Origin: an uncultured Siphonobacter sp.
Lineage (GTDB): Bacteria; Bacteroidota; Bacteroidia; Cytophagales; Spirosomataceae
Direction of reading: 5' to 3'
Assembly: GCA_913774715.1 (NCBI GenBank)
Contig: CAJYHS010000149.1
Span: 124,001-188,000 of the forward strand
Length of the DNA: 64,000 nt
Shown here: in pieces, positions 24,518 through 32,917 of the stretch
Numbering within the stretch: the first letter of the stretch is position 1
Layout of the letters: each line of letters starts with the position of its first letter
The notes under the pieces: model-generated
The model's database searches: none
Seen by the model: the letters and a program-made list of their open reading frames with translations, nothing else
Told to the model about the DNA's origin: nothing
Made by a program: the position numbers and the translations under genes

Positions 24518-26836
24518 ATGAAAGTGATGATGCGTTGGTTTCTGATTTGGGGTTTATTACTGGCGGGTTCGCTTCAGGCCCAGAACTGTAGCTGTGTTTT
24601 GAGAGGAGAAGTCAACGATCAGCAATCGGGTAAACCCGTAGCGGGAGCTGTCCTCATACTAACTCAACTCAACCGTAGCACCCTTACCGATGGCTCAGGA
24701 AAATACGAGCTGAAAGGATTATGTCAGGGTCAATACACGTTAGTGTGTAAACTCATTGGTTATCAGTCCGATACCTTATCCATCAATCTCCTTCACGAGC
24801 AAGTCGAGCAAAATCTTCATCTATCGGAGGAAGATATTCACCTGCAAAATGTGACGGTAACGGCCCATAAATTGGAAAACTCTACCCTGAGCCGCTCCGT
24901 AGTTTCGGGAGAAGCACTGGATCAGACCCGGGGCCAGAGCCTGGCCGATGCCCTGCGAAATGTAGCGGGCGTATCTACTCTGCAAACGGGTAGCAGCATT
25001 GGTAAGCCTATTATTCACGGCATGCACTCCAATCGGGTGCTCATTCTTAATAATGGCATTCGCCAGGAAGGCCAGCAATGGGGCAGTGAACATGCGCCTG
25101 AAATTGACCCCTTTGTAGCCAAGCAACTTACCGTAGTGAAAGGAGCGGCCGGCGTTCGCTACGGCCCTGAAGCCATCGCGGGAGTTGTCTTAGTAGAACC
25201 CGCCCCTATCCCTCAACATACTGACATTCAGGGCGAAGCGAACGTAATTGGTTTTTCCAATGGTCGTCAGGCAGTAGGCTCGTTGCAATTGGAGGGCGGC
25301 TTAAAAGCATTGCCCGGACTGGGCTGGCGTCTGCAGGGCACCTTAAAAAGAGGCGGCAATATCCGTACGCCTGGCTACTTTTTAGATAATACGGGCATTG
25401 CGGAAGGCAACTACTCGCTGGCGTTGGGATACCGGCGGGGAAGCTGGAATCTGGAAGCATTTGCCAGTCGCTTTGAGACGAAGCTGGGCATTTTCAGTGG
25501 CTCCCACATTGGTAGTGTAAGCGATCTGGAGAATGTGCTCAAAAACGGCGAGCCTTTTATCAAAAGCGGTTTCAGCTACGCCATCAAACGGCCCTATCAA
25601 CAGGTCTCCCACCGGCTTGAGAAGCTGAAGATCAGCTACTCTCCGGCTGAAAAAGGCACCTGGTCGCTGACGCTTTCCCATCAGCAGAACAAACGGGCGG
25701 AATATGATCTTCACGTGCCGCGAAATGATAGTCTGGCGGCTTTGAATCGTCCTGAACTTAATTTTGAGATCACTACGTACACCGGAGATCTCGTCTACGA
25801 GCACCGACCCATTGCGGGAAAGATAACGGGATCGGCCGGCTTGAGTCTTCAATATCAGCGAAACCTAGTCTACGGGCGACCGCTGATTCCTAATTTTAGA
25901 CAGGCTACGGCGGGCTTATTCTGGCTTGAAAAATACAGCGATAAGCTTTGGGACGTAGAAGCAGGTCTTCGCTATGACTATCGCTATCAGCGAGTTACCT
26001 TATTTCCCAGACGAGGCGTTCGCGAGTATACCTACTTACATTTTGGGAATCTATCGGGTAGCTTAGGACTCGTGCGGCGGCTAGCAGAATCCTGGAATAC
26101 GCGTTTAAATGCGGGCATTGCCTGGAGACCCCCTTCTATCAATGAGCTATACAGTGCCGGCGTGCACCATGGGGCAGCCGCTTACGAAGAAGGAGACGTC
26201 AGTTTGCAAGCCGAAACGGCCTTTAATCTCGACTGGACTACGCAGTATACCCATAAGCGTTTCACCGCCGAGCTTTCTCTGTATCGGAACTATATTGAGA
26301 ATTTCATTTATCTACAACCTCAGGCCGCTCCTATTCTCACCATTCGCGGCGCTTTTCCTTACTTTAAATATACTCAGGTCGATGCGCTCTTTCAAGGCAT
26401 TGACTTCTCAACCAACTTGCTCATCACCAACTCCTTAAGTTTACAGAGCAAGTATTCGATGGTGCGGGTCAGGGATGTTCGAAATCATACCAGGCTGGTT
26501 CAGATTCCGGCCGATCGATTGGAAAACTCACTTCGCTACGACTGGATGAAACCGGGCTGGGGCCTTGAGAAGTTTTTTATTCAGGTTGGGCATAGGTACG
26601 TAGACAAGCAAACCAGAGTCCCTGAAAATAGTGATTTTGCCCCGCCTCCAGCTTCTTACTGGCTTTGGAATGCCTCGCTAGGGACTGTGATTCCCCTTCA
26701 TAAAAAAAATCTGGATGTGAGTTTAAGTATTCAGAATGCCCTCAATACCGTGTACCGGGATTATCTGAATCGCTTTCGGTATTATGCCGATGAACAGGGA
26801 AGAAATATCAGCATTCGAACCAAATTCAACTTCTGA
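24518..26836 (+). CDS. TonB-dependent outer membrane receptor
   Basis: A 772-residue receptor from the ATG at 24518. Signal peptide MRWFLIWGLLLAGSLQAQ; carboxypeptidase-regulatory-like domain (LRGEVNDQQSGKPVAGAVLI, LKGLCQGQYTLVCKLIGY); plug with NVTVTAHKLENSTLSRSVVS, IGKPIIHGMHSNRVLILNNG, IRQEGQQWGSEHAPEIDPF and VVKGAAGVRYGPEAIAGVVL; then a 22-strand-type barrel ending in RNISIRTKFNF. It is not SusC-like and has no SusD partner. The NGIRQEGQQWGSEHAPEID block is typical of a receptor family often linked to metal uptake, but there is no direct evidence for the substrate. A frame extension to 24434 exists but precedes the promoter. Confidence 0.9.
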   Translation: MKVMMRWFLIWGLLLAGSLQAQNCSCVLRGEVNDQQSGKPVAGAVLILTQLNRSTLTDGSGKYELKGLCQGQYTLVCKLIGYQSDTLSINLLHEQVEQNLHLSEEDIHLQNVTVTAHKLENSTLSRSVVSGEALDQTRGQSLADALRNVAGVSTLQTGSSIGKPIIHGMHSNRVLILNNGIRQEGQQWGSEHAPEIDPFVAKQLTVVKGAAGVRYGPEAIAGVVLVEPAPIPQHTDIQGEANVIGFSNGRQAVGSLQLEGGLKALPGLGWRLQGTLKRGGNIRTPGYFLDNTGIAEGNYSLALGYRRGSWNLEAFASRFETKLGIFSGSHIGSVSDLENVLKNGEPFIKSGFSYAIKRPYQQVSHRLEKLKISYSPAEKGTWSLTLSHQQNKRAEYDLHVPRNDSLAALNRPELNFEITTYTGDLVYEHRPIAGKITGSAGLSLQYQRNLVYGRPLIPNFRQATAGLFWLEKYSDKLWDVEAGLRYDYRYQRVTLFPRRGVREYTYLHFGNLSGSLGLVRRLAESWNTRLNAGIAWRPPSINELYSAGVHHGAAAYEEGDVSLQAETAFNLDWTTQYTHKRFTAELSLYRNYIENFIYLQPQAAPILTIRGAFPYFKYTQVDALFQGIDFSTNLLITNSLSLQSKYSMVRVRDVRNHTRLVQIPADRLENSLRYDWMKPGWGLEKFFIQVGHRYVDKQTRVPENSDFAPPPASYWLWNASLGTVIPLHKKNLDVSLSIQNALNTVYRDYLNRFRYYADEQGRNISIRTKFNF

Positions 26837-26849
26837 AATGAGGTTATAG

Positions 26850-26882
26850 AAAAGCCCCGTTGCTTAGGCAACGGGGCTTTTT
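26850..26882 (+). terminator. Intrinsic terminator of the TonB-receptor gene
   Basis: A 14-bp GC-rich stem with arms AAAAGCCCCGTTGC and its complement, TTAG loop (26864-26867), followed by T residues. Confidence 0.9.
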
Positions 26883-27135
26883 AGCTAATGTAAACTTTAT
26901 ATGAAGCTTTTTGTTTGAAAATAATAGCAAACCTTACGCATTAAACTTCCCCACAGTTGGGAACGATATTCCACAAATTGCCAACAAAGTGGGAGCTTTT
27001 GGTACATTTTTTCTTCAGATTCCTTATCAAAGAGCAAGACCCTGAAGAGTTTACACGTGTCTAATACCCCTAGTTTTCAATAGATAGGTTTACTGGATCA
27101 ATGCCTGAATACAGCTGGTTTTATTGAAGTATTTT

Positions 27136-27360
27136 TTAGAAAAATCGCTTCAAAAGCCAGAGAATTAAATTAATGAGCACAGTTAACAAAAGGCAAGTAG
27201 CCAGGGGCATATATAGGCGAAAATTTTCACGCTCCAGCCGTACATCGCCTGGAAGTCGCCCTATCCAGCCGAGCTTATCATGAAAAAAGTACACAATCAG
27301 TCCCACTAACACCAGCATCCCTCCGATCCCCATCAGTACTTTTCCTAGCGGTGGATTCAT
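27136..27360 (-). CDS. DUF2905 family membrane protein
   Basis: A 74-residue protein with two membrane spans (about 7-25 and 51-71) separated by a short loop containing IGRLPGDVRLERENFRLYMPL. The GRLPGDi.ie..n..fy.Pl pattern is the DUF2905 signature. The function is unknown. It starts 12 bases after panB on the same strand and is probably translated from the panB transcript. Confidence 0.88.
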   Translation of the reverse strand: MNPPLGKVLMGIGGMLVLVGLIVYFFHDKLGWIGRLPGDVRLERENFRLYMPLATCLLLTVLINLILWLLKRFF

Positions 27361-27372
27361 AACGCTTGCGAA

Positions 27373-28203
27373 TTAATAGCCTTCGGTTTCGGAAGGGAAA
27401 TCTCTGCTCTTGACATCATTGACATACCCGGAAACGGCCTGGTGAATCACATCGGCCAGATTGGCGTAGCGGCGTAAGAAGCGGGGCTTGAATTCTTTAT
27501 TAATGCCCAGCATATCATGCATCACCAGCACCTGCCCGTCACACCCATTTCCAGCCCCAATGCCGATGCTGGGAATGGACACGGAAGCCGTCACTTCTAA
27601 GGCCAGCTGAGCGGGTATTTTCTCAAGCACGTAGGCAAAGCAACCTAACTCTTCCAGCAGACGAACGTCATCGCGAAGTTTTTGAGCTTCGGCTTCTTCC
27701 TTGGCCCGCACGGCGTAGGTTCCGAATTTATAAATGGACTGGGGCGTTAATCCCAGGTGTCCCATCACCGGAATTCCCGCACTCAAAACCCGGGCAATGG
27801 ATTCTTTAATTTCGGCTCCCCCTTCAAGTTTCACGGCATGTGCTCCCGATTCCTTCATAATCCGAATGGCTGAACGCAGGGCTTCCTCGGAATTACCCTG
27901 GTAATTGCCAAAGGGTAAATCCACTACTACCAGGGCCCGCTTGACGGCCCGAACGACCGACTGCGCGTGGTAAATCATTTGATCGAGTGTGATGGGAAGC
28001 GTGGTTTCATGGCCCGCCATTACATTAGAGGCCGAATCACCCACCAAGATTACCTCTACGCCAGCCGCATCAATGAGTTTAGCCATCGAAAAATCATAGG
28101 CCGTTAAACAGCTGATTCGCTCACCTTTGGATTTTAATTCTTGCAGCGTATGCGTCGTTACTCGCTTGATATCAGGATTATGAACAGACATAATAGTTTT
28201 CAA
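27373..28203 (-). CDS. panB: 3-methyl-2-oxobutanoate hydroxymethyltransferase
   Basis: A 276-residue cytoplasmic enzyme that adds a hydroxymethyl group from methylenetetrahydrofolate to 2-oxoisovalerate to give ketopantoate, the first step of pantothenate and coenzyme A synthesis. Family blocks are [71 protein letters not shown] and [20 protein letters not shown]. The Mg-binding Asp residues in VGDS and VVDLPFG and the Glu of KLEGG are present. Met 5 (28191) is an equally good start. No panC or panD is adjacent. Confidence 0.95.
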   Translation of the reverse strand: MKTIMSVHNPDIKRVTTHTLQELKSKGERISCLTAYDFSMAKLIDAAGVEVILVGDSASNVMAGHETTLPITLDQMIYHAQSVVRAVKRALVVVDLPFGNYQGNSEEALRSAIRIMKESGAHAVKLEGGAEIKESIARVLSAGIPVMGHLGLTPQSIYKFGTYAVRAKEEAEAQKLRDDVRLLEELGCFAYVLEKIPAQLALEVTASVSIPSIGIGAGNGCDGQVLVMHDMLGINKEFKPRFLRRYANLADVIHQAVSGYVNDVKSRDFPSETEGY

Positions 28204-28360
28204 TTTTCAGTTTGTGATTTTCAAATTTCGTAACCCAGCTCAGGACCCTATTACCTGATTATGCACCAGACCTTTTCCCAGGCATCTAAATGATTACCGC
28301 CGTTCACTGAAAACGGATGAAATAGGCTACGAAGTTAGGTTTTACAGCGTGGAAACAAAA

Positions 28361-28388
28361 AATCCCTGCTTGATTGGGCAGGGACTTT
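28361..28388 (-). terminator. Intrinsic terminator of msrA
   Basis: CCCTGC (28364-28369) pairs with GCAGGG (28378-28383), extended by flanking A/T bases; on the minus strand the stem is followed by a T-run. It begins 18 bases past the msrA stop. Confidence 0.75.
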
Positions 28389-28405
28389 TCGCGGTAAAGG
28401 ACCGA

Positions 28406-29086
28406 TTAATTATGCTGTTTAAGCTTGTCCTTAAAGACTTTCTCAAACTTTTCAACCTTGGGTCTTACCACAAACAAACAGTAAGGCTGACGGCCATTCT
28501 GATTGTAGTAATCCTGATGGTAAGCTTCGGCTTTATAGAAATTACTAAAAGGCGTGATTTCCGTTACCAGTGGATCGGGATAAATCTTGGCTTTGTCTAC
28601 TTCTTGTTTCCAATGCTGTGCCTCTTGTTTTTGCTTTTCATTGTGATAGAAAATAGCCGACCGATACTGAGGACCCTCATCGTTGCCCTGACGGTCTAGC
28701 GTGGTTGGGTCGTGCGTCCGCCAGAATACGGCTAATAAATCCGCGAAACTAATTTTCTTGGGATCGTAGGTGATATTGGTTACTTCCGCATGACCAGTTT
28801 TTCCCGTGCATACGTCTTTATAGGAAGGATTGGCCACAAAACCTCCCGAATACCCCGACTCTACTTTCACAACGCCTTCTAAGCGTTGAAAGACCGCTTC
28901 TGTACACCAGAAACAGCCCGATCCAAGCGTGGCTACTTCCAGGCCAGCGGGTACTTGTACGGTTGTTTTAGGCAGAGGTTTATCCGTTGTCATAGCTTTC
29001 TTTTGCTCCTGAGCCGGTGACTGACACGCAAAAAGCGTAGCCACGGAGAGAAGACTTAGTTTGAGCGTTCGAAATATTGTTTTCAT
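28406..29086 (-). CDS. msrA: Peptide-methionine (S)-S-oxide reductase, envelope lipoprotein form
   Basis: A 226-residue MsrA, which reduces methionine S-sulfoxide in damaged proteins. The catalytic Cys is C58 in LGSGCFWCTEAVF; other blocks are VESGYSGGFVANPSYKDVCT, GHAEVTNITYDP, RTHDPTTLDRQGNDEGPQYR and EAYHQDYYNQ. The N-terminus (LKLSLLSVATLFACQSPAQ) looks like a lipoprotein signal with Cys 21, so this copy probably repairs proteins in the periplasm. No msrB fusion or neighbour is present. A promoter close to consensus lies upstream. Confidence 0.95.
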   Translation of the reverse strand: MKTIFRTLKLSLLSVATLFACQSPAQEQKKAMTTDKPLPKTTVQVPAGLEVATLGSGCFWCTEAVFQRLEGVVKVESGYSGGFVANPSYKDVCTGKTGHAEVTNITYDPKKISFADLLAVFWRTHDPTTLDRQGNDEGPQYRSAIFYHNEKQKQEAQHWKQEVDKAKIYPDPLVTEITPFSNFYKAEAYHQDYYNQNGRQPYCLFVVRPKVEKFEKVFKDKLKQHN

Positions 29087-29123
29087 TAGTTAGATAACAG
29101 CAACAGAACCAGGATAGTTTACC

Positions 29124-29155
29124 TAAAGATAATTATATTCTTATCTAAATTCAAG
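29124..29155 (-). promoter_or_regulatory. Promoter of msrA
   Basis: On the minus strand, -33 CTTG (29152-29155) and -7 TATCTTTA (29124-29131) are 20 bases apart, each one base off the Bacteroidota consensus. The expected start of transcription is about 30 bases before the msrA ATG. Confidence 0.5.
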
Positions 29156-29188
29156 CTTTTAAAGCAACCCAATCGTTACAGAAATCCT

Positions 29189-30091
29189 ATGAAATTAAAC
29201 CTTGATACCAGCCCGTTCTGCCTTACGGGTTCCGACAAATTTAAAGTTAAAGACCATTCTACCCAGATTAAGGATCTCTACCAAAATAAAGAAGAGTACG
29301 AAAATCTTTTGGGGGAATACCGGGAAGAAATCGATGAGCTCCAAAGCCGGATGTACGCCCATAATCGCTACGGTTTATTGCTCATTTTTCAGGCCATGGA
29401 TGCGGCCGGCAAAGACGGAACCATTGGCCACGTCATGAGCGGAGTCAATCCCTTTGGAGTAGAAATTCATAACTTCAAACGCCCCTCAAGCCTGGAGCTA
29501 GAGCACGATTTTCTCTGGCGAACCAGTCTGCGGGCTCCCCAGCGGGGTACCATCGGCATCTTTAACCGAAGTTACTACGAAGAAGTACTCGTTACCAAAG
29601 TGCATCCAGAAATCATTCTTGATACCCAGCGACTCCCTCAGGATCTGACCAAGGATCTCGACAAGCTCTTCAAACATCGCTATAAGGACATTGCCAATTA
29701 TGAAAAGTACCTGGTTCGTAACGGCATTCACATCATGAAATTCTTTCTTAATGTCTCGAAAGAAGAGCAGGGTAAGCGACTCATCAGCCGAATAGAGGAT
29801 GCTTCTAAAAACTGGAAATTTGAAGAGAATGACGTAAAAGAGCGGGAATACTGGGATACGTATATGGAGGCCTACGAAGAGGTCATTAACCGAACGGCAA
29901 CGCCCAAGGCTCCCTGGTACGTGATTCCGGCCGATGATAAAAAGAATATGCGGCTCATTGTGAGTCAGCTTATTTTAGAAAAGCTCAAAAGTTTACCCAT
30001 GCAGTATCCGGAAGCGGACGAAGCCCGCCAGAAAGAACTTAGCAAATTCATCAGTATCATTAAAAAGCAATCAGCGAGTAACGGCGGCTAG
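29189..30091 (+). CDS. ppk2: Polyphosphate kinase 2 family protein
   Basis: A 300-residue PPK2-family kinase that transfers phosphate between polyphosphate and nucleotides in the cytoplasm. The Walker A loop is AMDAAGKDGTIG (about 69-80) and the lid/Walker B area shows LRAPQRGTIGIFNRSYYEEV (116-132). Other blocks are VRNGIHIMKFFLNVSKEEQ with RLISRIEDASKNWKFEENDV and PWYVIPADDKKNMRLIVSQL. The single-domain length suits the class making nucleoside di- or triphosphates from polyphosphate; which direction dominates cannot be told. Its 3' end overlaps the convergent glycosyltransferase gene by 21 bases. Confidence 0.93.
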   Translation: MKLNLDTSPFCLTGSDKFKVKDHSTQIKDLYQNKEEYENLLGEYREEIDELQSRMYAHNRYGLLLIFQAMDAAGKDGTIGHVMSGVNPFGVEIHNFKRPSSLELEHDFLWRTSLRAPQRGTIGIFNRSYYEEVLVTKVHPEIILDTQRLPQDLTKDLDKLFKHRYKDIANYEKYLVRNGIHIMKFFLNVSKEEQGKRLISRIEDASKNWKFEENDVKEREYWDTYMEAYEEVINRTATPKAPWYVIPADDKKNMRLIVSQLILEKLKSLPMQYPEADEARQKELSKFISIIKKQSASNGG

Positions 30092-31159
30092 GTGCTCGAG
30101 AATTTTTGCTTCCAGTTGATGCTGCCAGGCTCGGAAGGTCTCATCGATGGGCTGGTGATGGGGTAAGTACTCCAGAAACCGGCCCATTTCCAGAAAGGAA
30201 GTCGCCCGAATGCCCGCTCCCGCCCGGGCCGCATCAATGGCATTGACGGCCTGCTCAAAATGCTGCGGTGTTGGAAAAAGCATGACGGGCTTGCCCAGAT
30301 ACATGGCCTCACAAATGGACTCGAAGCCCGACGTACTCACCAGTCCTGTACAGCGACGCATGGCATCCAAAAACAGTTGAGCATCAACGCGGTGAAGACT
30401 ATAATTGGGTAAGGGAGTTTCCACTTCTTTGGCTTCGGGATGAGCCCAAAAGGCCATCACTTGTACTTCAGGATGCTGCTTACAGTAGGTTCGCAAATCA
30501 TCTTCTAACTTATAATGAGTCATATAAGCTAGAATAAACCCTTCATTAACGGGCACCAAAGCTTTTACTTCGGCTCGCAGCAAGGGGGGAATTACGTAGA
30601 TATTCTGCTTTTGATCATCCGGCATTTCATAAAACGAAAGGGCTAGCTTTCGAGTCGTTCCCAGGCCCGAAAGCCGGGTAACGGTATTGACAATCCGGTG
30701 CTGTAAAAAGCTACTGGCGGGTAGTTTAAACTCGGCATGCTGCAGTAGATACTGGTGGGCAACGGACAGGACGGGAATGCTGCTTTTAAATCGCAACCGC
30801 CACAGCCCGCAGAGCATTTCGTAAAAATTGATGATAACATCGGGTCGTTTTTCCTGAATGTAGGCTTCCACCTGCGTAGCCTGCTGAAAGTAATGTCCGC
30901 CCTGCTTGAGGTTTTCCCAAAACGTTTTCCAGACGGCCAGCGATTTACTTTTTTCACTGTAGAGCAAAGCTGGACTAGCCAGGGCCCGCATGGGCACCTC
31001 AAGGTGCTGCTCGAGTAAGGAAGGAATGCCGCGGCCCTGGGTGGTACCCACGACGGCTCCGACAACCTCGTGACCGGCCTTTCGCAGCAATTCGGCCATG
31101 GCAATAGCCTGAGTCTGGTGACCACGCCCTTCCCCCTGAATGAAAAAAAGAATTCGCAT
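30071..31159 (-). CDS. Glycosyltransferase, GT1/GT28-like fold
   Basis: A 362-residue protein with a two-domain GT-B look. The N-terminus MRILFFIQGEGRGHQTQAIA has the Gly-rich acceptor-side loop seen in MurG/MJ1255-type enzymes; the C-terminal donor site shows STSGFESICEAMYLGKPVML and EQAVNAIDAARAGAGI, typical of UDP-sugar-using family 28-like transferases. It probably adds a sugar to a lipid or other envelope acceptor at the inner membrane. Its start is 3 bases after the stop of the LpxH-like phosphoesterase, so the two are translationally coupled. Acceptor and donor are unknown. Confidence 0.8.
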   Translation of the reverse strand: MRILFFIQGEGRGHQTQAIAMAELLRKAGHEVVGAVVGTTQGRGIPSLLEQHLEVPMRALASPALLYSEKSKSLAVWKTFWENLKQGGHYFQQATQVEAYIQEKRPDVIINFYEMLCGLWRLRFKSSIPVLSVAHQYLLQHAEFKLPASSFLQHRIVNTVTRLSGLGTTRKLALSFYEMPDDQKQNIYVIPPLLRAEVKALVPVNEGFILAYMTHYKLEDDLRTYCKQHPEVQVMAFWAHPEAKEVETPLPNYSLHRVDAQLFLDAMRRCTGLVSTSGFESICEAMYLGKPVMLFPTPQHFEQAVNAIDAARAGAGIRATSFLEMGRFLEYLPHHQPIDETFRAWQHQLEAKILEHLAAVTR

Positions 31160-31162
31160 ACC

Positions 31163-32014
31163 TTAGCCTTTGACAGAACTCAAAGATATAAGGCTTTTGA
31201 GGATATCATCTTCCTGCTCCTGATCGTCCTCGGAAATTTCTTCTTCGGTCGGCAAATCGGAAGTCGTAGGTGTATAATAGAGCAGATTCCAGGTGCCTTC
31301 GTGGTCTTCCACTAAGGCGGAAAGTGATTCAACCCAGTCACCCGAGTTGAGGTATTGCACCGAGCCAATCATGCGGATGGAAGGCTGGTGAATGTGGCCG
31401 CAGATAATACCGCTGCAGCCTTTTGAACCGGCCAGATCAGCTAACTTTTCCTCGAAATCAGAGATGTAGTTTACCGCCGCTTTTACTTTATGCTTAATCT
31501 CCTGGGAAAGCGAGTAATAGGGTAAGCCCCGCCAGGCCCGCCAGTGGTTATAGAATTTGTTAATACCCAGCAGCAGATTATACCCTACGTCTCCAATGTA
31601 AGCCAGCCACTTCAGGTGAGTCGTAATGCGGTCAAAAATATCGCCGTGAGTGACGTAGTACTGCTGATTTTTCTGCGTTTTAAGGATGTAATCCCGGCGA
31701 ATGGAAAAGTACTTACCTACTTTAATGGGCAGGACGTGATCAAGAAAATCATCGTGATTCCCCCGCAGGTAAATGACTTTGGTGTCGTAGGCTTCAATCA
31801 TTTTCAACACCTGCCTAAAAAAGGACGTATGCTTTTTTTTCCAGCTATTGCCGTACTTTTTGAGCTGCCAGCCGTCAATAATATCGCCATTCAAAATGAG
31901 CTTATCGCAGGTATACTGCTTGAGAAAAGCCGTAACCTCCCGGGCCTTGGCCCCTTTTGAACCCAGGTGAATATCTGAGAGCACAATAGTGCGAAAATGC
32001 GTGCGTACTTCCAT
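31163..32014 (-). CDS. Metallophosphoesterase, UDP-2,3-diacylglucosamine diphosphatase-like
   Basis: A 283-residue calcineurin-like phosphoesterase. Metal ligands are visible in SDIHLGS (D14, H16), LNGDIIDGW (D44), LRGNHDDF (N86, H87), THGDIFD and CGHIHQP. The order and spacing, with the GDIIDGW and YYVTHGDIFD blocks, match LpxH-like enzymes, which split UDP-2,3-diacylglucosamine to lipid X in lipid A synthesis; many Bacteroidota have several such homologues, so the true substrate is open. Coupled to a glycosyltransferase gene downstream, it may serve another envelope glycolipid. The acidic C-terminus (EEEISEDDQEQEDD) is unusual. Confidence 0.82.
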   Translation of the reverse strand: MEVRTHFRTIVLSDIHLGSKGAKAREVTAFLKQYTCDKLILNGDIIDGWQLKKYGNSWKKKHTSFFRQVLKMIEAYDTKVIYLRGNHDDFLDHVLPIKVGKYFSIRRDYILKTQKNQQYYVTHGDIFDRITTHLKWLAYIGDVGYNLLLGINKFYNHWRAWRGLPYYSLSQEIKHKVKAAVNYISDFEEKLADLAGSKGCSGIICGHIHQPSIRMIGSVQYLNSGDWVESLSALVEDHEGTWNLLYYTPTTSDLPTEEEISEDDQEQEDDILKSLISLSSVKG

Positions 32015-32153
32015 GATGCAAACTACTTCCTATGTGTGATGCACGTTTGAATTCCATTTTACGATTTCAATAAGGTTCTAACTCACTGGTTAATAATTAC
32101 TTCACATTAGATAGGTTGACTAAAAAGTACTTAATCTTCCCGACGCTCCTACC

Positions 32154-32195
32154 AAAAAAAGACCCCTTTGCTCAGCTGAGCAAAGGGGTCTTTTT
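32154..32195 (-). terminator. Terminator of the DUF4136/barrel-protein operon
   Basis: An uninterrupted palindrome centred between 32175 and 32176 (GACCCCTTTGCTCA and its complement) with A7 and T5 flanks. It lies 18 bases beyond the stop of the minus-strand gene ending at 32213. Confidence 0.88.
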
Positions 32196-32212
32196 AAATG
32201 TCAGTATAAGGC

Positions 32213-32899
32213 TTACCACCAGCGGTAAAACAAGCCCGCCGAAGCCGATACATTCGCTACGTTTGAAACGTAACTACTCTTAAAGGGCGAGTAAAAATAG
32301 GTAGCCTGCACATCAGCGCCGAGATTCCCCCCTTTGGTGAAAAGGAACCGAGCTCCCAATCCTACTTGCCCACTAAAGGCCAGTGTATTTTTTCCATCTT
32401 CCAAGTACCCGTAATAGGTCAGGTTGCGCATACCGCTGGCTCCCAATCCCAGCATGGCATACGGACGGATGGGTGCATTGGTAGAAGCGAAATGATACTT
32501 TCCAAACGCGTGCAGCGAAGTAGCTCCTAGAGAGTGCGTTTCAATGGAAGAAATATCCTGATTACCCGAGCTATAAATCCGCCGGGGCAGACGATCCTTG
32601 AAGTAGGAATAGTTAAACTGAAGACCAAAAGAAAAATTCTTGGGGTAAATAAACTCGCCCGAAAGATTGTAGTGATACTTGGCCATTCCGCCCGCGTAAT
32701 CCTTCAAACTTCCCAGGGGAGAAGCCACCCCGTAACGAGCGGTAATCTGATAATGCGTGTATCGTTCAAAAGGAGAGGTAATATTACGAGTAGGCACACT
32801 GCGATACTCGTAATCCTGTTTTTTATTGTAACCCGGATTTTGTTGAGCTTCTGATCCAAAGGCAAGCCCAAGTAAAGCCAGCAATAATAAGCGTTTCAT
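32213..32899 (-). CDS. Outer membrane beta-barrel protein
   Basis: A 228-residue protein with signal peptide MKRLLLLALLGLAFGSEAQ and alternating aromatic/polar strands throughout (YQITARYGVAS, YHYNLSGEFIYP, FSFGLQFNYSYF, AFSGQVGLGARFLF) ending in aromatic residues (AGLFYRWW), the outer-membrane insertion signal. It resembles small OmpW/PorT-like barrels of Bacteroidota, without a specific function. It starts 18 bases after the DUF4136 lipoprotein gene, so the two are probably one operon. Confidence 0.8.
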   Translation of the reverse strand: MKRLLLLALLGLAFGSEAQQNPGYNKKQDYEYRSVPTRNITSPFERYTHYQITARYGVASPLGSLKDYAGGMAKYHYNLSGEFIYPKNFSFGLQFNYSYFKDRLPRRIYSSGNQDISSIETHSLGATSLHAFGKYHFASTNAPIRPYAMLGLGASGMRNLTYYGYLEDGKNTLAFSGQVGLGARFLFTKGGNLGADVQATYFYSPFKSSYVSNVANVSASAGLFYRWW

Positions 32900-32917
32900 A
32901 AGAAGACTGGATTAATA

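Noticed and set aside
25382-25852. 156-residue minus-strand frame inside the TonB-receptor gene
   Set aside because: Antisense to a certain gene; composition is explained by the codon use of the sense strand.
28349-28699. Plus-strand hydrophobic frame over the 3' end of msrA
   Set aside because: Antisense to conserved MsrA codons and crossing its terminator; the hydrophobicity is a by-product.
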